From JAMQKA01 sp034521835 (GTDB lineage: Bacteria; Bacteroidota; Rhodothermia; Balneolales; Balneolaceae): a stretch of DNA of 64,000 nt. The stretch covers positions 682,001 through 746,000 of the forward strand of contig JAXHMA010000004.1 of assembly GCA_034521835.1 (NCBI GenBank). Direction: 5' to 3'. The translations under genes and the position numbers were made by a program. Under the pieces are notes generated by a model. The model did not search any database, had not been told where the DNA came from, and saw only the letters and a list, made by a program, of their open reading frames with translations. Of the stretch, positions 18,594 through 28,672 are shown piece after piece (the first letter of the stretch is position 1; each line of letters starts with the position of its first letter).

Positions 18594-19640
18594 TTAATTT
18601 CCGGGGTTATTATTCTCTGCTATGACAAAGGTTTTCAACATATTGTTTTCAGCCGGATCAGGTATTTCTGCAATCCAGGCATAATCACCCGGTTCCAGGG
18701 TTACATGGAAATAAGCTTTTTCACCTTCGGCCATCTCCATGGTTCCGCCCATGAATTCTGCACCTTCAGGAGCCCGATTGACAAGGCTTCCGGGTTGTCT
18801 CCAATCCATCCAGGTTGAAAGATTACTGAGCAGCTCTTCATCTTCTTTATCACTTAGTTTTACCAACTGTACATTATGGCCCTGAAGATGAGCGTAAGAC
18901 TGCTGGTCTTCGAAAAATATCTCAATGGTGTGGCTTCCTTCGGTTAACGGCTGGTCAATCTGAATCCCTTCTGTGGATGAAATCGTCAACGTATTCGTGG
19001 GGGCCGGTTCTTCAGCATCGGAGGCTTCATCCGTAACGCTTATATGTTCAAGCATGCCGATATACGAATGGAACACCTCCTCTTCATTCTTCACGTAGCA
19101 TTCAACGATATATTCACCAGGTTCCAGGTGGACGGTGGTTTCAGATGTTTTCCCGGCGGCAGTAAATCCCGGGCCGCCCATGGTTTTTGCACCCGGATCA
19201 AAAAACCAGGGAGCCGTCTTTGAAACGGTGGCTACCAAATTATCTGTAAATTCCCCAAACTCCATCTCACCCTCTATATATGGATTAAACTCCGTTTGGA
19301 ATGGTTCGGTAATATTTTGGTAAAAATGGTCAAGAATCGGCTCACCGGCAGCTTCAGCGGCTTCAATTCCTTCCTCCGGAATCTGCCAGATTAAAAAGAA
19401 ATGGTCGTATCCCGAGGCGTTATCAAATTGAAAGGTTGTCCAGCCGGGTGAGATTTCATCGGTGCTCATCTCAAACAGATGCATATTCTCCTCAGCGTTG
19501 TGGACACTCGTTACTTCCACCACGCTTTCATTCTCTGCCTCAGCATCGTTACAAGCTGTTAACAGCACGATACTTGAAAGTGTTAAAACTAACGTTAGCG
19601 TAAATGTTATTGCACGGTTAATAAATGTTGAAATGTACAT
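18594..19640 (-). CDS. Double-domain cupredoxin-like lipoprotein, paralogue A
   Basis: This encodes 348 residues. A signal peptide ends in the lipobox LLTAC (Cys30). Domain 1 shows a type-1-copper-like pattern: a His in YDHFFLIW, then the strand EPGEYIVEC with the Cys, a nine-residue gap to His in FHSYIGM, and the axial Met. That is C-x9-H-x4-M. Domain 2 (from about residue 215) repeats the beta-sandwich, with HTIEIFFED and LEPGDYAWIAEIPD, but has no copper ligands. Three relatives follow upstream at 25465-28672. Copper binding is inference; the family has no name that I know. The frame is intact. Confidence 0.7.
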   Translation of the reverse strand: MYISTFINRAITFTLTLVLTLSSIVLLTACNDAEAENESVVEVTSVHNAEENMHLFEMSTDEISPGWTTFQFDNASGYDHFFLIWQIPEEGIEAAEAAGEPILDHFYQNITEPFQTEFNPYIEGEMEFGEFTDNLVATVSKTAPWFFDPGAKTMGGPGFTAAGKTSETTVHLEPGEYIVECYVKNEEEVFHSYIGMLEHISVTDEASDAEEPAPTNTLTISSTEGIQIDQPLTEGSHTIEIFFEDQQSYAHLQGHNVQLVKLSDKEDEELLSNLSTWMDWRQPGSLVNRAPEGAEFMGGTMEMAEGEKAYFHVTLEPGDYAWIAEIPDPAENNMLKTFVIAENNNPGN

Positions 19641-19677
19641 ATTCCCCTCATTTAGTTTAGATTAAAGCATTAACCAA

Positions 19678-20073
19678 CTACTCTATGGCTATCCCCTGTA
19701 CCAAATCACGATAGATTTTCCATGTACCATCAACATTTTTCCAAATACAGACATATCGTTCCTGCCGGATTTTTTTACCCTCTTTATCAGATACCGTACC
19801 TATCCCATATTCATAGGCATGATTCCCGAATATTTCTACCTCCCGGGCCTCGGGTTCGATAATGAGTCATGCCCCAATCAAACCCTCAAAGGCTTTTGTC
19901 ACGCCCTCTGTACCTTCTACCATCCCGCCGTTGGGAGGGTAGAATTTGGCATCGTCTGTATAGAGCATTTTGGCTAATTTCGCAGGCTTATTGTCTTTTA
20001 TAAACTGCGTAAATTGGGCATAGCTCTTATTAATGGTGCTCTTTAATTGTTCTGAGTTGGTCGTCTTATTCAT
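19678..20073 (-). pseudogene. SnoaL-like / DUF4440 protein with internal stop
   Basis: The first 68 codons read INKSYAQFTQFIKDN, AKMLYTDDAKFYPPNG and GTEGVTKAFEGLI, typical of the NTF2-like SnoaL/DUF4440 fold. A TGA at 19867 interrupts. The same frame then continues with EVEIFGNHAYEYGIGT and ERYVCIWKNVDGTWKIYRD to a stop at 19678, completing a normal 130-residue domain. Thus it is either a nonsense mutation or a sequence error. The function of such stand-alone domains is usually unknown. It lies between the cupredoxin paralogue A gene and a serine hydrolase. Confidence 0.7.
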
Positions 20074-20211
20074 AATACTCTTCTTTTGATTTGATTATTA
20101 AAAATCAACCTTTTTTGATTCCCTAAATAATCTTCCATTTGTATTAAGCGTAATTCCATTGCGCACCTCAAAATCGCCACTATTAACGGGGCTACAAAGC
20201 GTACTTGGTCT

Positions 20212-22275
20212 TCAATTGTCCCACTTTTCGAAGCGAACCCCGCGCGTTCGCCCATTCGAAACCGAGAGGCCGGTTACGTGTCCCGCCTCATCCCTCGTGA
20301 ACACGAGTTCTCCGATGGGGAATTCTACGCTGAAGATGGGGAATTCTCCGCTGAAGGTGTCCTCCGTCGTCGGCGTGAGCGGGAGGTTCTCCATCCGGCG
20401 ATGCTTTACTACGAGTCCGCTGTCCTTCTCCGCCACTGTATAGAACGTCTGAAGCTCTTCGCTAAAGTAGTGACCGGCGAACGCTGCCCGGTCTGCCTCC
20501 GACGGCGCCCATGGCTCTTCCTTCAGCCGTTGGAACAGAAGCTGTCGGCCCGCCTGTTGCAACGTGAGCGAACCGACATTCCCATCTGTACCTCGATGGA
20601 ACGTGAGGCTGGCCTCGACGCCCTGCACGGCGAACGTGGAGTCCGACGTAGGCGTGATCTCAACCTTTGGCTGGCCGGTCAACTGCACATAAAAACCCTC
20701 TCCCTCATGCGTGAGAGTCATGATGAAGCCCGCTTGCTGCTCCGCTTCGTACCGCCCGGCAAGCGCATCGAAGGCTTCCGGCTCATACTTCCTCGGGGTC
20801 GAACGCGCCGTCCTTACCCTCTTCACCGATCTCGTCTTCTTCGTTCATATGCTCACCCAGGAACGTCTCAGCGACCTTACCCGGAAGATCCAAGGCGAAC
20901 GTGCCGTTGTTACTCATGGCGACTGCGCCTGCATCTATCTCCGGATAGTACAATAGCATCGCGCGATAGCCGACGTCCCTGCCGCCGTGCTGTACGCGAC
21001 GAAGCCCTCGGTGCTCATCGAGAAAAAGCCCAAAACCATAATTGGTGGTGTCGCCATTCGCAAGCACGTAGGGTGTCGTCATCCGGCGAATTACGTCCTT
21101 GCTCCCGAGGGTGCCGGTCCCAAGGTTTTCGATCCACTTTGCCAGGTCTTCTACGGTCGTGTAATACCGCCTGCTCCCATCGCTGCATCCAAAGTCAGCG
21201 CATTACGATATCCGCCATCTTCGGCCGGCGTGTAGCCCTGAGCACTACGCGGAACGACCTGCGAGCGATTTGAGCTGACGAGCGTCTGGGACATTCCCAG
21301 CGGCTCGAAAACATTTTTCTCCATCCAGGTCGGGAAGGTCTGGTCGGTCACCCGATCCACTACCATCGACAGCAGGTTGTAGCCCGTGTTGTTGTAGTTC
21401 CACTCCGCTCCGGGCGCGTTCTGGAGTTCCGGTTGGCGCTGCACGATGTCGATCACCTCTTCCGGGCTGATGTGGTCGCCTTCGAGTATGCGGCGCCCGC
21501 CCAGCGCGAGGGTATTCAGATACTCGCGGTAGCCGCTGGTGTGGGTTAGGAGGTGGCGCAGTGTCACCGTCGAATCGAAGGCCGGCAGTTCAGGGATATG
21601 TTCCCGCACCGGGTCATCGAGCGAAAGTTTGCTCTGCTCGGCTAAAAGCATAATGGCGAAGGCGGTGAACTGCTTTGACACCGAGCCGATATTCGAGGGC
21701 GTGTCCGTCGTGAACGGCACGTCGTAAGTGAGGTTGGCCATGCCGTAGCCCTCCGAAAACACGATTTCCCCGTCCCGGATGACGCCCACGACCCCGCCAG
21801 GAACGTCCTCACCCGCGTAGGCCGCCATGAGCTGATCCACGCGCTCCGCGGGCGCTGTGGCTACCGGCTCAATGCGCTCGATGGAGACCGAGTAGCGCCC
21901 CTGCTGCTCCTCGAAGGGCTTGATCTCAATGCGATGCCGACCGGTCGTGTCCGAGCTGAACAGAAACGGCTCCGCCCCGCGTGCTAGATTGTCGAACGTA
22001 TCGAGCGTGGTTCCGTCAGGCCCATAGACCGTCACCACGACGTCGACGGTCTGCTGCAAGGCTTCACCGTAGACGAATTCGTTGGCCTCTATATCGACAG
22101 TGTATGTATGGAGATCACCGGTCGAGAGTGAGTCGCTCACTGTCTGTTTGGGAAGAAGCGGCGTGGCACCCTCGTCGGTGGGCACGTCCTGGGTCTGTGC
22201 TTCAAGAGGAGTTATCCCAAAAATTGTTATGACGAATATAAATACGAAAACAAGCAATACAGGTCGATATTTCAT
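20212..22275 (-). CDS. Exported serine hydrolase with N-terminal PPC-like domain, two frameshifts
   Basis: The intact product would be about 687 residues. It has a signal peptide, a pre-peptidase-C-like beta domain (GDLHTYTVDIEANEFVYG...GRHRIEIKPF), a class C beta-lactamase-like hydrolase with SVSK in IGSVSKQFTAFA, HLLTHTSGYREY and YNNTGYNLL (YxN kept), and a C-terminal beta tail (GRYEAEQQAGFIMTL). The frame shifts near 21165 (GAGGITRP against YYTTVEDLAKW) and near 20805 (GAFDPEEV against RKYEPEAFDALAG). Base composition is visibly richer in G+C than its neighbours, which hints at acquisition from another lineage. The substrate is probably an ester or a D-amino-acid peptide. Confidence 0.8.
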
Positions 22276-22444
22276 GATGATTTAAAAGTTTGATTGAAAT
22301 TTCTACTCTTCACTGAACTATCCAACATGTGGCCCCAAAAGAAGGCAGGCTATAAATACGATAAGGGCTTGAAGTGTCTAACGAAGAAAGACGGATGTTT
22401 TTTAATGTTTCTGGATTCTTCGTCTTTTTCATATTACTCCTTCT

Positions 22445-24463
22445 TTAATCAGATGATTTATTTGCGTTTCTGCCCAGATGCTCATTAAACCAGTCCAGTG
22501 TACGTGAAGACCAGTCAATATACTGCTTGGGTTCCCCGATACTGTGTGGCATCCGGGGATAGACAAGCATCTTTGTAGGCACCTCTTCCTGCTTTAAGGC
22601 CCGGTAAAACTCTTTGCCCTGAGAAACTGCAACCCGTTGGTCTTCGGCTCCATGAATGACTAGGGTGGGTGTAGTTACATTTTCTACATGAAAGATAGGT
22701 GACTGTTCAATATAAGGATCTAAGATTATCCCAATATGGGCCTCCCATTTGGGCAATTTGCCAATCCGGGATATCCGTAGTACCAATATCGCTAATTAAG
22801 TTTGTTCCTGCAGCAGCCATCATAGCTGCTTTAAATCGATCGGTCTGCGTAATCATATACGCAGTCATATAGCCCCCATAACTTGGTCCCCAAATAGCGA
22901 GACTGTCCGGATGAACTACTCTCTGTTTAATGAGATTATCAACTCCACTTAATTGATCTTGAATGTCCCCGACGCCCCAATTACCATCTATAGCGGAACG
23001 AAAATCGAACCCATATCCAATGCTACCACGAGGATTTGGGCGTAGAGTTGCATACCCATGTTCAGCAAAATATTGACTAATCAAAATATTTCGTATAAAC
23101 GAATGATTATGGACGCCTTGCGGTCCTCCATGGATATCTAAGATGAGAGGCACTTGGTCATTTTTGTTATACCCTACCGGGTAGGTGAGCAGGCCTTCTA
23201 TCGTAGTACCGTCCGGGGCTGTCCATGTTATAAGCTCTGTTTTGCCCATGGCAGGTTTCGGCTTGTCAGCATTGCGCTGTGAAATTTGTTGCCTGCTGAA
23301 GTTATTTTTAGATGATAGGTGCACCTCAGGAGCCTTTGAACTGTTTTGATAGACAAATGCCAATCGATCCGCCGAAGAACTATAGGATGCATCACTATAC
23401 AGACCATCACCCGTTGAAAGTTGTGTTACCTTGTCAGCATCTACCGGAATTTCATAAATATGTGTTGACATGTGGTGGGCATCAGTGGCCAGTAGGGATT
23501 CCCCATCTTGGGCCCATTCTACTATACCTGTAAGTCTGTTAGGAGTATGTGACAACTTTTTTGGAGGTCCCCCCTCAGCGGGCATAGTCCAAACATCAAA
23601 TCTGAACGACCAAATTTTCTCTCCGCCCATAGATTCAAAAGCGATAACTTGTCCGTCGGGGCTATACCTTGGATTACCGTCAACACCCGGCCTTTCTACC
23701 AAGGAAGTCACCTGGCCGCTGTCAGCAGGCACGGATGGAAATATCTATATCCATGAAATCATTTATACGAGGAGTAGGCATGTGGGCAAACACAATGGAT
23801 TTGCCATCCGGCGACCAGTCAAAGGAATTGATGTTAAAATCACCTTTGGTCAGGCGCTGGACAGTGCGGGTGGTGTCATCAGCAGGCTTTACCTCTGTGG
23901 TGTAAAGATGCGCGTAGCGGTGCTCCTCGTTAACGATGGTTCACATCTCGTTTCTGTTGTTCCCGTTTCTGTTCAGCCTCAGGCTTCTTATCGACGAACA
24001 GGCAAGCGATCTGTTTCCCGTCTGGCCCCCACTGAAAATCGCGGACGCCTGTTTCGGAGTTGGTTACCGCATAAGCTTCCCCTCCGTGCAGTCGCATCAC
24101 AAAGACTTGCGGGGCACCGTTACGCGTGCTGAGAAATGCAATTCGGCTGCCGTCGGGCGACCATTTGGGATTCATATTGGAGTGATCGCCCCGGGTGTAC
24201 TGGATGTCGGAACGCCCGTCACCGGCAGCCACATAGATATGCTCTTGAAATTTTGAGGTACTTTCATCCATAACGGCCTCTTCAGCAACATAGGCAACAT
24301 GCTCGCCATCCGGAGAAATCTGCGCATCGGATATCGACTCATATTGTAACGCCAGCTCCGGCGACCAGCGCGTGGTATCCGGGGGCCCCTCCTGTGCAAG
24401 AGTTGAAGAGGTTATTGTTAGTGAAATTGTTATTGTGAACAGAAAAGTGAGATAGAATCTCAT
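22445..24463 (-). CDS. Exported S9 prolyl-oligopeptidase family peptidase, three frameshifts
   Basis: The combined product is about 672 residues: a signal peptide, a beta-propeller of PD40-type repeats (AQISPDGEHVAYVA, MNPKWSPDGSRIAFLS, NPRYSPDGQVIAFES), and an alpha/beta hydrolase domain with the nucleophile in GPSYGGYM, the Asp in VIHGAEDQRV and the His in RMPHSIG. Frameshifts fall near 23930 (after QQKRDVNH), 23735 (before VPADSGQVTS) and 22725 (YWDNL to DPYIEQSP). All expected segments are present, so the breaks may be sequence errors. It likely degrades oligopeptides in the periplasm, like other S9 DPP4/acyl-aminoacyl-peptidase-type enzymes of the phylum. Confidence 0.85.
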
Positions 24464-24542
24464 AATGACTTTCCTTTTTTGATTCGGTTTTAAAAGTCAG
24501 ATAGTTAGCAATTTTTATGGCTTTATTTTTCAGGAATCAATT

Positions 24543-25427
24543 TCAAAAAATCGGTTCGTTCTCGTAGAAAATGGCATGTTTTTGCTGCTCAGTGAGGAAT
24601 TCGGCCTTATTGATCGCATTGGCGAAAAGTTCAATTAACTCCGGCCATAGCATTTGATCCGAACCAAACATGATGCGATCGCAAAAGCCCGCATCAACCA
24701 GTCCTTCGAGGTACCGATGCATTCCCTTTGGAGGCAAAGTTATACCGACGTACACCTGCGGATAGCTTTCCATCAGCTCGATCATATCTTGCAGGTGTGG
24801 ATAGCCGGCATGCATGATGTACACCTTTAGGTCCGGGTATTGCTCCAAAACTTCTTTCATAGCCAGCGGCGTACATTCATTTGAAATGGATTCCGGGCAG
24901 GTTATAGGGAAATCATTGATGTGAATACCAACAGGTACGCCTTCTTGCTCCGCGAATGACCAGAGCGGATCGAGAATGGGATCGCTGGGAACAATGCCCG
25001 AATACTGGGTTAACACTTCTCCAATCACCTGGAAGCGCCCCTGCTCGTACCAGGTGGGGAAGTGATTCAATGTATGTCCGGAAGCGAATCTCCTTTAATA
25101 TCCCAGGGTATCCACTGGCTGCGGATAATGCGATCCGGAGCGGCTTTTTTAAATTGTTTCAACCGTTCAGCTTCACCACTGGTTATGGCTTTTGTGATAT
25201 TGAAACGCTCGAGCTGTTCGATCGTCTCATTTCGCAGTGCTTCAGCACTCGGAGGGCGCTCATGGCCCATTAGGGTATCCCAGTGAGCAGGGAGCATATC
25301 GAGACTCTAAGGAATGAAGATGAACGTCGATGATTTTTCGATCTTGATTTTGGTCCTGCGCCTGAACGGTGGTTATTCCTACAATTCCAATGAGTGCAAC
25401 TGCCAGATATAGAAGTCGGTATTTCAT
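24543..25427 (-). CDS. Exported amidohydrolase-2 family metal hydrolase, frameshifted
   Basis: The start at 25427 gives a signal peptide (MKYRLLYLAVALIGIVG..., cleavage near VQAQ) and then the metal motif DVHLHS (His-x-His). The frame then breaks near 25300 and again near 25070. Later segments hold GIHINDFP, VYIMHAGYPHL (a second metal His region) and IMFGSDQML (the catalytic Asp), as in the TIM-barrel amidohydrolase-related family (PF04909 type). The last frame ends at 24543; a shift in the T-run just before it would extend the protein by FLKLIPEK. The total is about 295 residues. Substrate unknown. It is adjacent to cupredoxin paralogue B. Confidence 0.7.
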
Positions 25428-25480
25428 GATATCGAAGGTTTATCAGTCTTAGATTCATTTAGAGTCACTCAATGGTGAAG
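25401..25480. repeat. 80-bp duplicated junction (copy 1)
   Basis: This segment covers the amidohydrolase start region and the 3' end of cupredoxin paralogue B. It recurs at 26664-26743 with only a handful of substitutions, at the end of paralogue C. It marks a tandem duplication of a cupredoxin-amidohydrolase unit. Confidence 0.8.
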
Positions 25481-26412
25481 GTCCTCACGGTATCTCGCTG
25501 ACCATGCATCACCCACGCGTAACGTCCCGGTTTCAGGTCCAGCTCAGTATAGGCTGTTTTACCAGGCGCGACGTATTCCAAACCGCCCAGAAAATCGACG
25601 GGAGGAGGATTCTGGAGGAGATTTGCCTGTCGCAGCTCATTCACGTCGGCATCGGACTCAATACGTGCAAGAAGAGCGGACCAGTAAAAATCATCCATCT
25701 CTGCAGAGGATTTGTCAACATGATAAGCCACGGTTTGCTTACCTGCCCGAAGAGTACCTTCGGTGGTCACCTCATGACCCGAGGTACAGATAGTCACGTC
25801 TGGCTCGGGCGGTGATGCGTCTGTGTTTTCTTTTTTACGGTAAGAGGCCGACTCAGTGCCCTGGCTTGCATGCGTTTTTCTGTTCGGTGATTTCAGAATG
25901 CACGACATGACATAGGTGCCGGGCTCCATTTTTATGGTCGTTTGCGTTGTGCGGCCTGGTGCGAGGTTGGCCACACCCCCGCCAAGATTTTTAAATAAGC
26001 CATTGGCCACCCAGTCTGGTGTAATACGGGCAACAGTCTGCTCGGCCTCAGTTGTGTCGATCTTGCCCGCCAAGAGCAGTTGCTGAAGGCTGTCAACGGG
26101 TTGGGCAAAGGTATGAAGAAATTCTTGGTAGGTTCGGCCCTCCGGGAGCCGACTGAGTTGAAAGTAGTGTGTTTCCTTCCCCTTGTTCGTCATCCGGAAG
26201 GTCACCCATCCGGAGGGTATCGAATCAGGCGCTATGAAGGCATAGTCGAGGGCCCTTACTTCAACAACATTGTTAGGGATAGTTGTGCTATCGTTAATGG
26301 TCTTCTTTAATTCTTCTGAGCTTTTTTCCTGGGCATGTACAGTTGTGATAGTAGCGGTTAGCAAAAAAATGAAGGGCAGAATCAAAAGTTGGAGTGTCTT
26401 AGTTATATGCAT
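25465..26412 (-). CDS. Double-domain cupredoxin-like exported protein, paralogue B
   Basis: This encodes 315 residues with a signal peptide (cleavage near VHAQEK), not a lipobox. Domain 1 has DYAFIAPDSIPSGWVTF, His in GKETHYFQL, and PGTYVMSC followed by nine residues, His, four residues and Thr where paralogues A, C and D have Met. The copper-like site thus lacks the axial Met. Domain 2 begins near AGKQTVAYHVDK and ends with LKPGRYAWVMHGQ. The order and spacing match paralogues C and D. The conserved 100-base element lies 65 bases upstream. The frame is intact. Confidence 0.7.
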   Translation of the reverse strand: MHITKTLQLLILPFIFLLTATITTVHAQEKSSEELKKTINDSTTIPNNVVEVRALDYAFIAPDSIPSGWVTFRMTNKGKETHYFQLSRLPEGRTYQEFLHTFAQPVDSLQQLLLAGKIDTTEAEQTVARITPDWVANGLFKNLGGGVANLAPGRTTQTTIKMEPGTYVMSCILKSPNRKTHASQGTESASYRKKENTDASPPEPDVTICTSGHEVTTEGTLRAGKQTVAYHVDKSSAEMDDFYWSALLARIESDADVNELRQANLLQNPPPVDFLGGLEYVAPGKTAYTELDLKPGRYAWVMHGQRDTVRTFTIE

Positions 26413-26476
26413 AATGCTCTCTATTTGATTAAATAGTTTATTTTCATCCTAACATCCGCTTGTGCTCTTATTGAGA

Positions 26477-26576
26477 GGAAATTATGATTAAAAAATGTCA
26501 CTCTTACTTGTATTTGCATGATTCCATTCAGAAAGGTGACAAATTTGTACTTTTCGGAACATTTTGAGTGCTTTAA
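26477..26576 (-). promoter_or_regulatory. Conserved upstream element, copy 2
   Basis: This is the counterpart of 17376-17475, with the shared blocks AAAGCACT, ATTTGTCACCTTT and AATCATAATTTCC on the minus strand. It lies upstream of paralogue B. See the finding on this element. Confidence 0.5.
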
Positions 26577-26609
26577 CCTTGAGTTTGATTGTGAAAACCC
26601 GTCGGCTGA

Positions 26610-26690
26610 TCAAGCGTTTGCTACTGCAGGTCGCTTATTCCCGGAAATTCCTATGAGAACAAATGCCAGATATAGAAGCCGGTATTTCAT
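26610..26690 (-). pseudogene. Relic of an amidohydrolase signal peptide
   Basis: The minus strand reads MKYRLLYLAFVLIGISG, nearly the signal peptide of the amidohydrolase at 25427, then diverges and stops after 26 codons. It belongs to the second copy of the duplicated junction. It shows that a second amidohydrolase gene once stood here and was deleted down to its start. Confidence 0.7.
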
Positions 26691-26743
26691 GATATCGAAG
26701 GATTATCAGTCTTAGATTTATTTAGAGTCACTCAACGGTGAAC
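26664..26743. repeat. 80-bp duplicated junction (copy 2)
   Basis: It is about 95% identical by eye to 25401-25480. It includes the relic amidohydrolase start, the intergenic TATCAGTCTTAGATT tract and the last codons (FTVE, stop) of paralogue C. Confidence 0.8.
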
Positions 26744-27644
26744 TCCTTCACCAATGTCTCCTCTTCGGGGTGGTACAGTCCCCCTCCATAGCGTCCCGGC
26801 TTAAGGTCCACCGTGAAGTAGCCGGTCTGCCCAGTCGGACTGCCAAAACTCCGCCCAGGAACTCAATCGAGTGCAGGTCTTCGCTATAATCGAGAAGGTC
26901 CTCCGCGTCTTCCTCTTGGCCAAGGGGTGCCAGAAAGACGCTACCGTAAGGGAATTCGAGATCCTCCGGCGTTTTTTCAACGTGGAGGGCGACTGTTTGC
27001 TCGCCAGAGAGAAGTTGGCCATCCACGGAAACCTCTCGCCCAACGCTCCTAAGCGTCACGTCTGCCTTTGGCGCCTCCGTCTCGGAGGAGGTCTCGGTTA
27101 CGATGATCGGTCGCGCCATACCCTGGAAGTCATGCCGGCGTCCATTCGGGGATAATAAGCTGCAGACTATCACATACTCGCCTGGCTTTAGTTTGAGCGT
27201 CGTCCGGGCCGTCTGGCCGGGACCGACAAGCCCTCCGCCCCCGAAGACTTCTATCTCGCCGGTCCATTCGGGAGAGGCTTGCTGCCTCGTTTCCGCGAAT
27301 TCTGTCGAGTCGATGACGCCTTCGATAAGGAGCTGTTGCAGGCTGTCCAGCGGTTGGATTACCTCAGAGTGCAGGTCTTCGAAGGTCTTGCCCCCTGGCA
27401 GTCGACCCAAAATGAACTCGTGAGTCTCCGCGCCGACGTTCTCAATCTGGAAGGTCATCCAACTGGAGGGGATCGAGTCGGGCGTCCCGAAGGCGTAATC
27501 AGCCATGGTCATCTCGACGATGGAAAGAGCCGTATCCTCATTGGCGTCACCACCTTTGCCGTCCGGTTGGCATGCGGCCAGCCCGAACAATAGCAAGGAT
27601 CCAATTACTAATGTGACCAGAGTATATCGCTTTACTTTATTCAT
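26728..27644 (-). CDS. Double-domain cupredoxin-like lipoprotein, paralogue C, frameshifted at the C-terminus
   Basis: This encodes about 305 residues. The lipobox is FGLAAC (Cys25). Domain 1 has DYAFGTPDSIPSSWMTF, His in GAETHEFIL, and PGEYVIVC, then nine residues to His in RRHDFQGM with the Met: all four copper-type ligands. Domain 2 starts near SGEQTVALHVEK. The frame breaks near 26830 (LAVRLGRPATSRW where PGQTGYFTVDL-like sequence is expected). Another frame then supplies the end VKEFTVE with a stop at 26728, matching paralogue B. Homology and gene order argue that the break is recent or an artefact. Confidence 0.65.
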
Positions 27645-27749
27645 ATTGCTCCTTTTTTGATCAAAAATTAGCTCATTTCATTTATTCCGTTTGGGAGTAG
27701 AGGGCTTTGATCACGAGGTTTTTCATTGTCAAAGCCCTCTGTGGAGTTA

Positions 27750-28672
27750 TTACTTAACCACAAACTCCCTTAATTTTGGTTGATCCTCCATGTTTGTGAA
27801 TACCAGGCTGTAGGGGCCGGGTACGGTAAGTTTTACCGAGACGTAGGCCGTATCGCCGGGTGGAATGGCTAGGGCTCCTCCTAAAATTGGAATGGAGGGG
27901 GGATTGGGCTCAAAGTCGCGTAGATCTTCTTGCTGGTCCATCGGATCCGTAAGCTGAGCAAGCGACATCCCCGAATAGGGATTGATCGAGTCGGCCGGCG
28001 GTTTTTCCACATGGAATGCAACGGTTTGTTGGCCGAATCCCAACTTCCCTTCTTGGGTAATGTCATGACCGGAACTGGTTATCATCACGTCCTCTTCAGG
28101 GGCTGTTTCGCGGGGAGAACGTTCGGTAACCGTTATGGGCCTGACCATGCCCTGGGATCGATGGGAGTGGCCGTTAGCGGAGGGAATAAAGCAGCTCATC
28201 ACATAGGAGCCTGGATCCAGGTTGAGCGTAATATTTGACTGCTGCCCGGGTGAGATGAGCCCGCCGACCGCCATAAAGTTCTGAACTTGCCCAATCCATT
28301 TAGGAAATGCTTGCTGGCAGGGCTTTTTGGCGCCTGGCCGAGTCTATTTTACCATCGTGCAGTAACTGCTCCAGACTGTCCATGGGCTGTATAACTTGCC
28401 GGTGCATATCATTGTAGGAGATACTATCCGGCAGGCGGTGCAACACAAATTCGTGGGTCTCACTGCCCTTGTTGTGCATGCGTAAGGTCGTCCACCCTGA
28501 GGGAATCGATTCAGGTCCCCCAAAGGTGAAATCCACCAAAAGGAGGTCCACGACCGGCGGACTGTTGGAGACAATATGGTGCGGTGAAGTTTGTGCGCTT
28601 GTGATCGGCTTGAAATGAAGAAGGTGAAAAAAAGCGCGCTCAATAAAAGAGGGGTGGGTTAACGTTTTTCAT
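27750..28672 (-). CDS. Double-domain cupredoxin-like exported protein, paralogue D, three frameshifts
   Basis: This would encode about 307 residues. The likely start at 28672 (MKNVNPPL) leads into a hydrophobic signal (LLSALFFTFFISS...QAQ), with indels near 28650 and 28600. Domain 1 has DFTFGGPESIPSGWTTL, His in GSETHEFVL, PGSYVMSC, nine residues, then His in HSHRSQGM with the Met. A third shift lies near 28300 (SARRQKAL against AFPKWIGQV). Domain 2 has FGQQTVAFHVEK and ends in LREFVVK. It retains the complete C-x9-H-x4-M loop. It is the first gene of the minus-strand array. Confidence 0.65.

Noticed and set aside
20278..21273. 331-codon plus-strand open frame
   Set aside because: It is antisense to the serine hydrolase, whose motifs are clear on the minus strand. 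High G+C content explains the long shadow frame.
15506..22275. The two serine hydrolases as antibiotic-resistance beta-lactamases
   Set aside because: They have long lipocalin or PPC-type extra domains, and the first lacks an obvious YxN; they match the broad esterase/peptidase group rather than AmpC.
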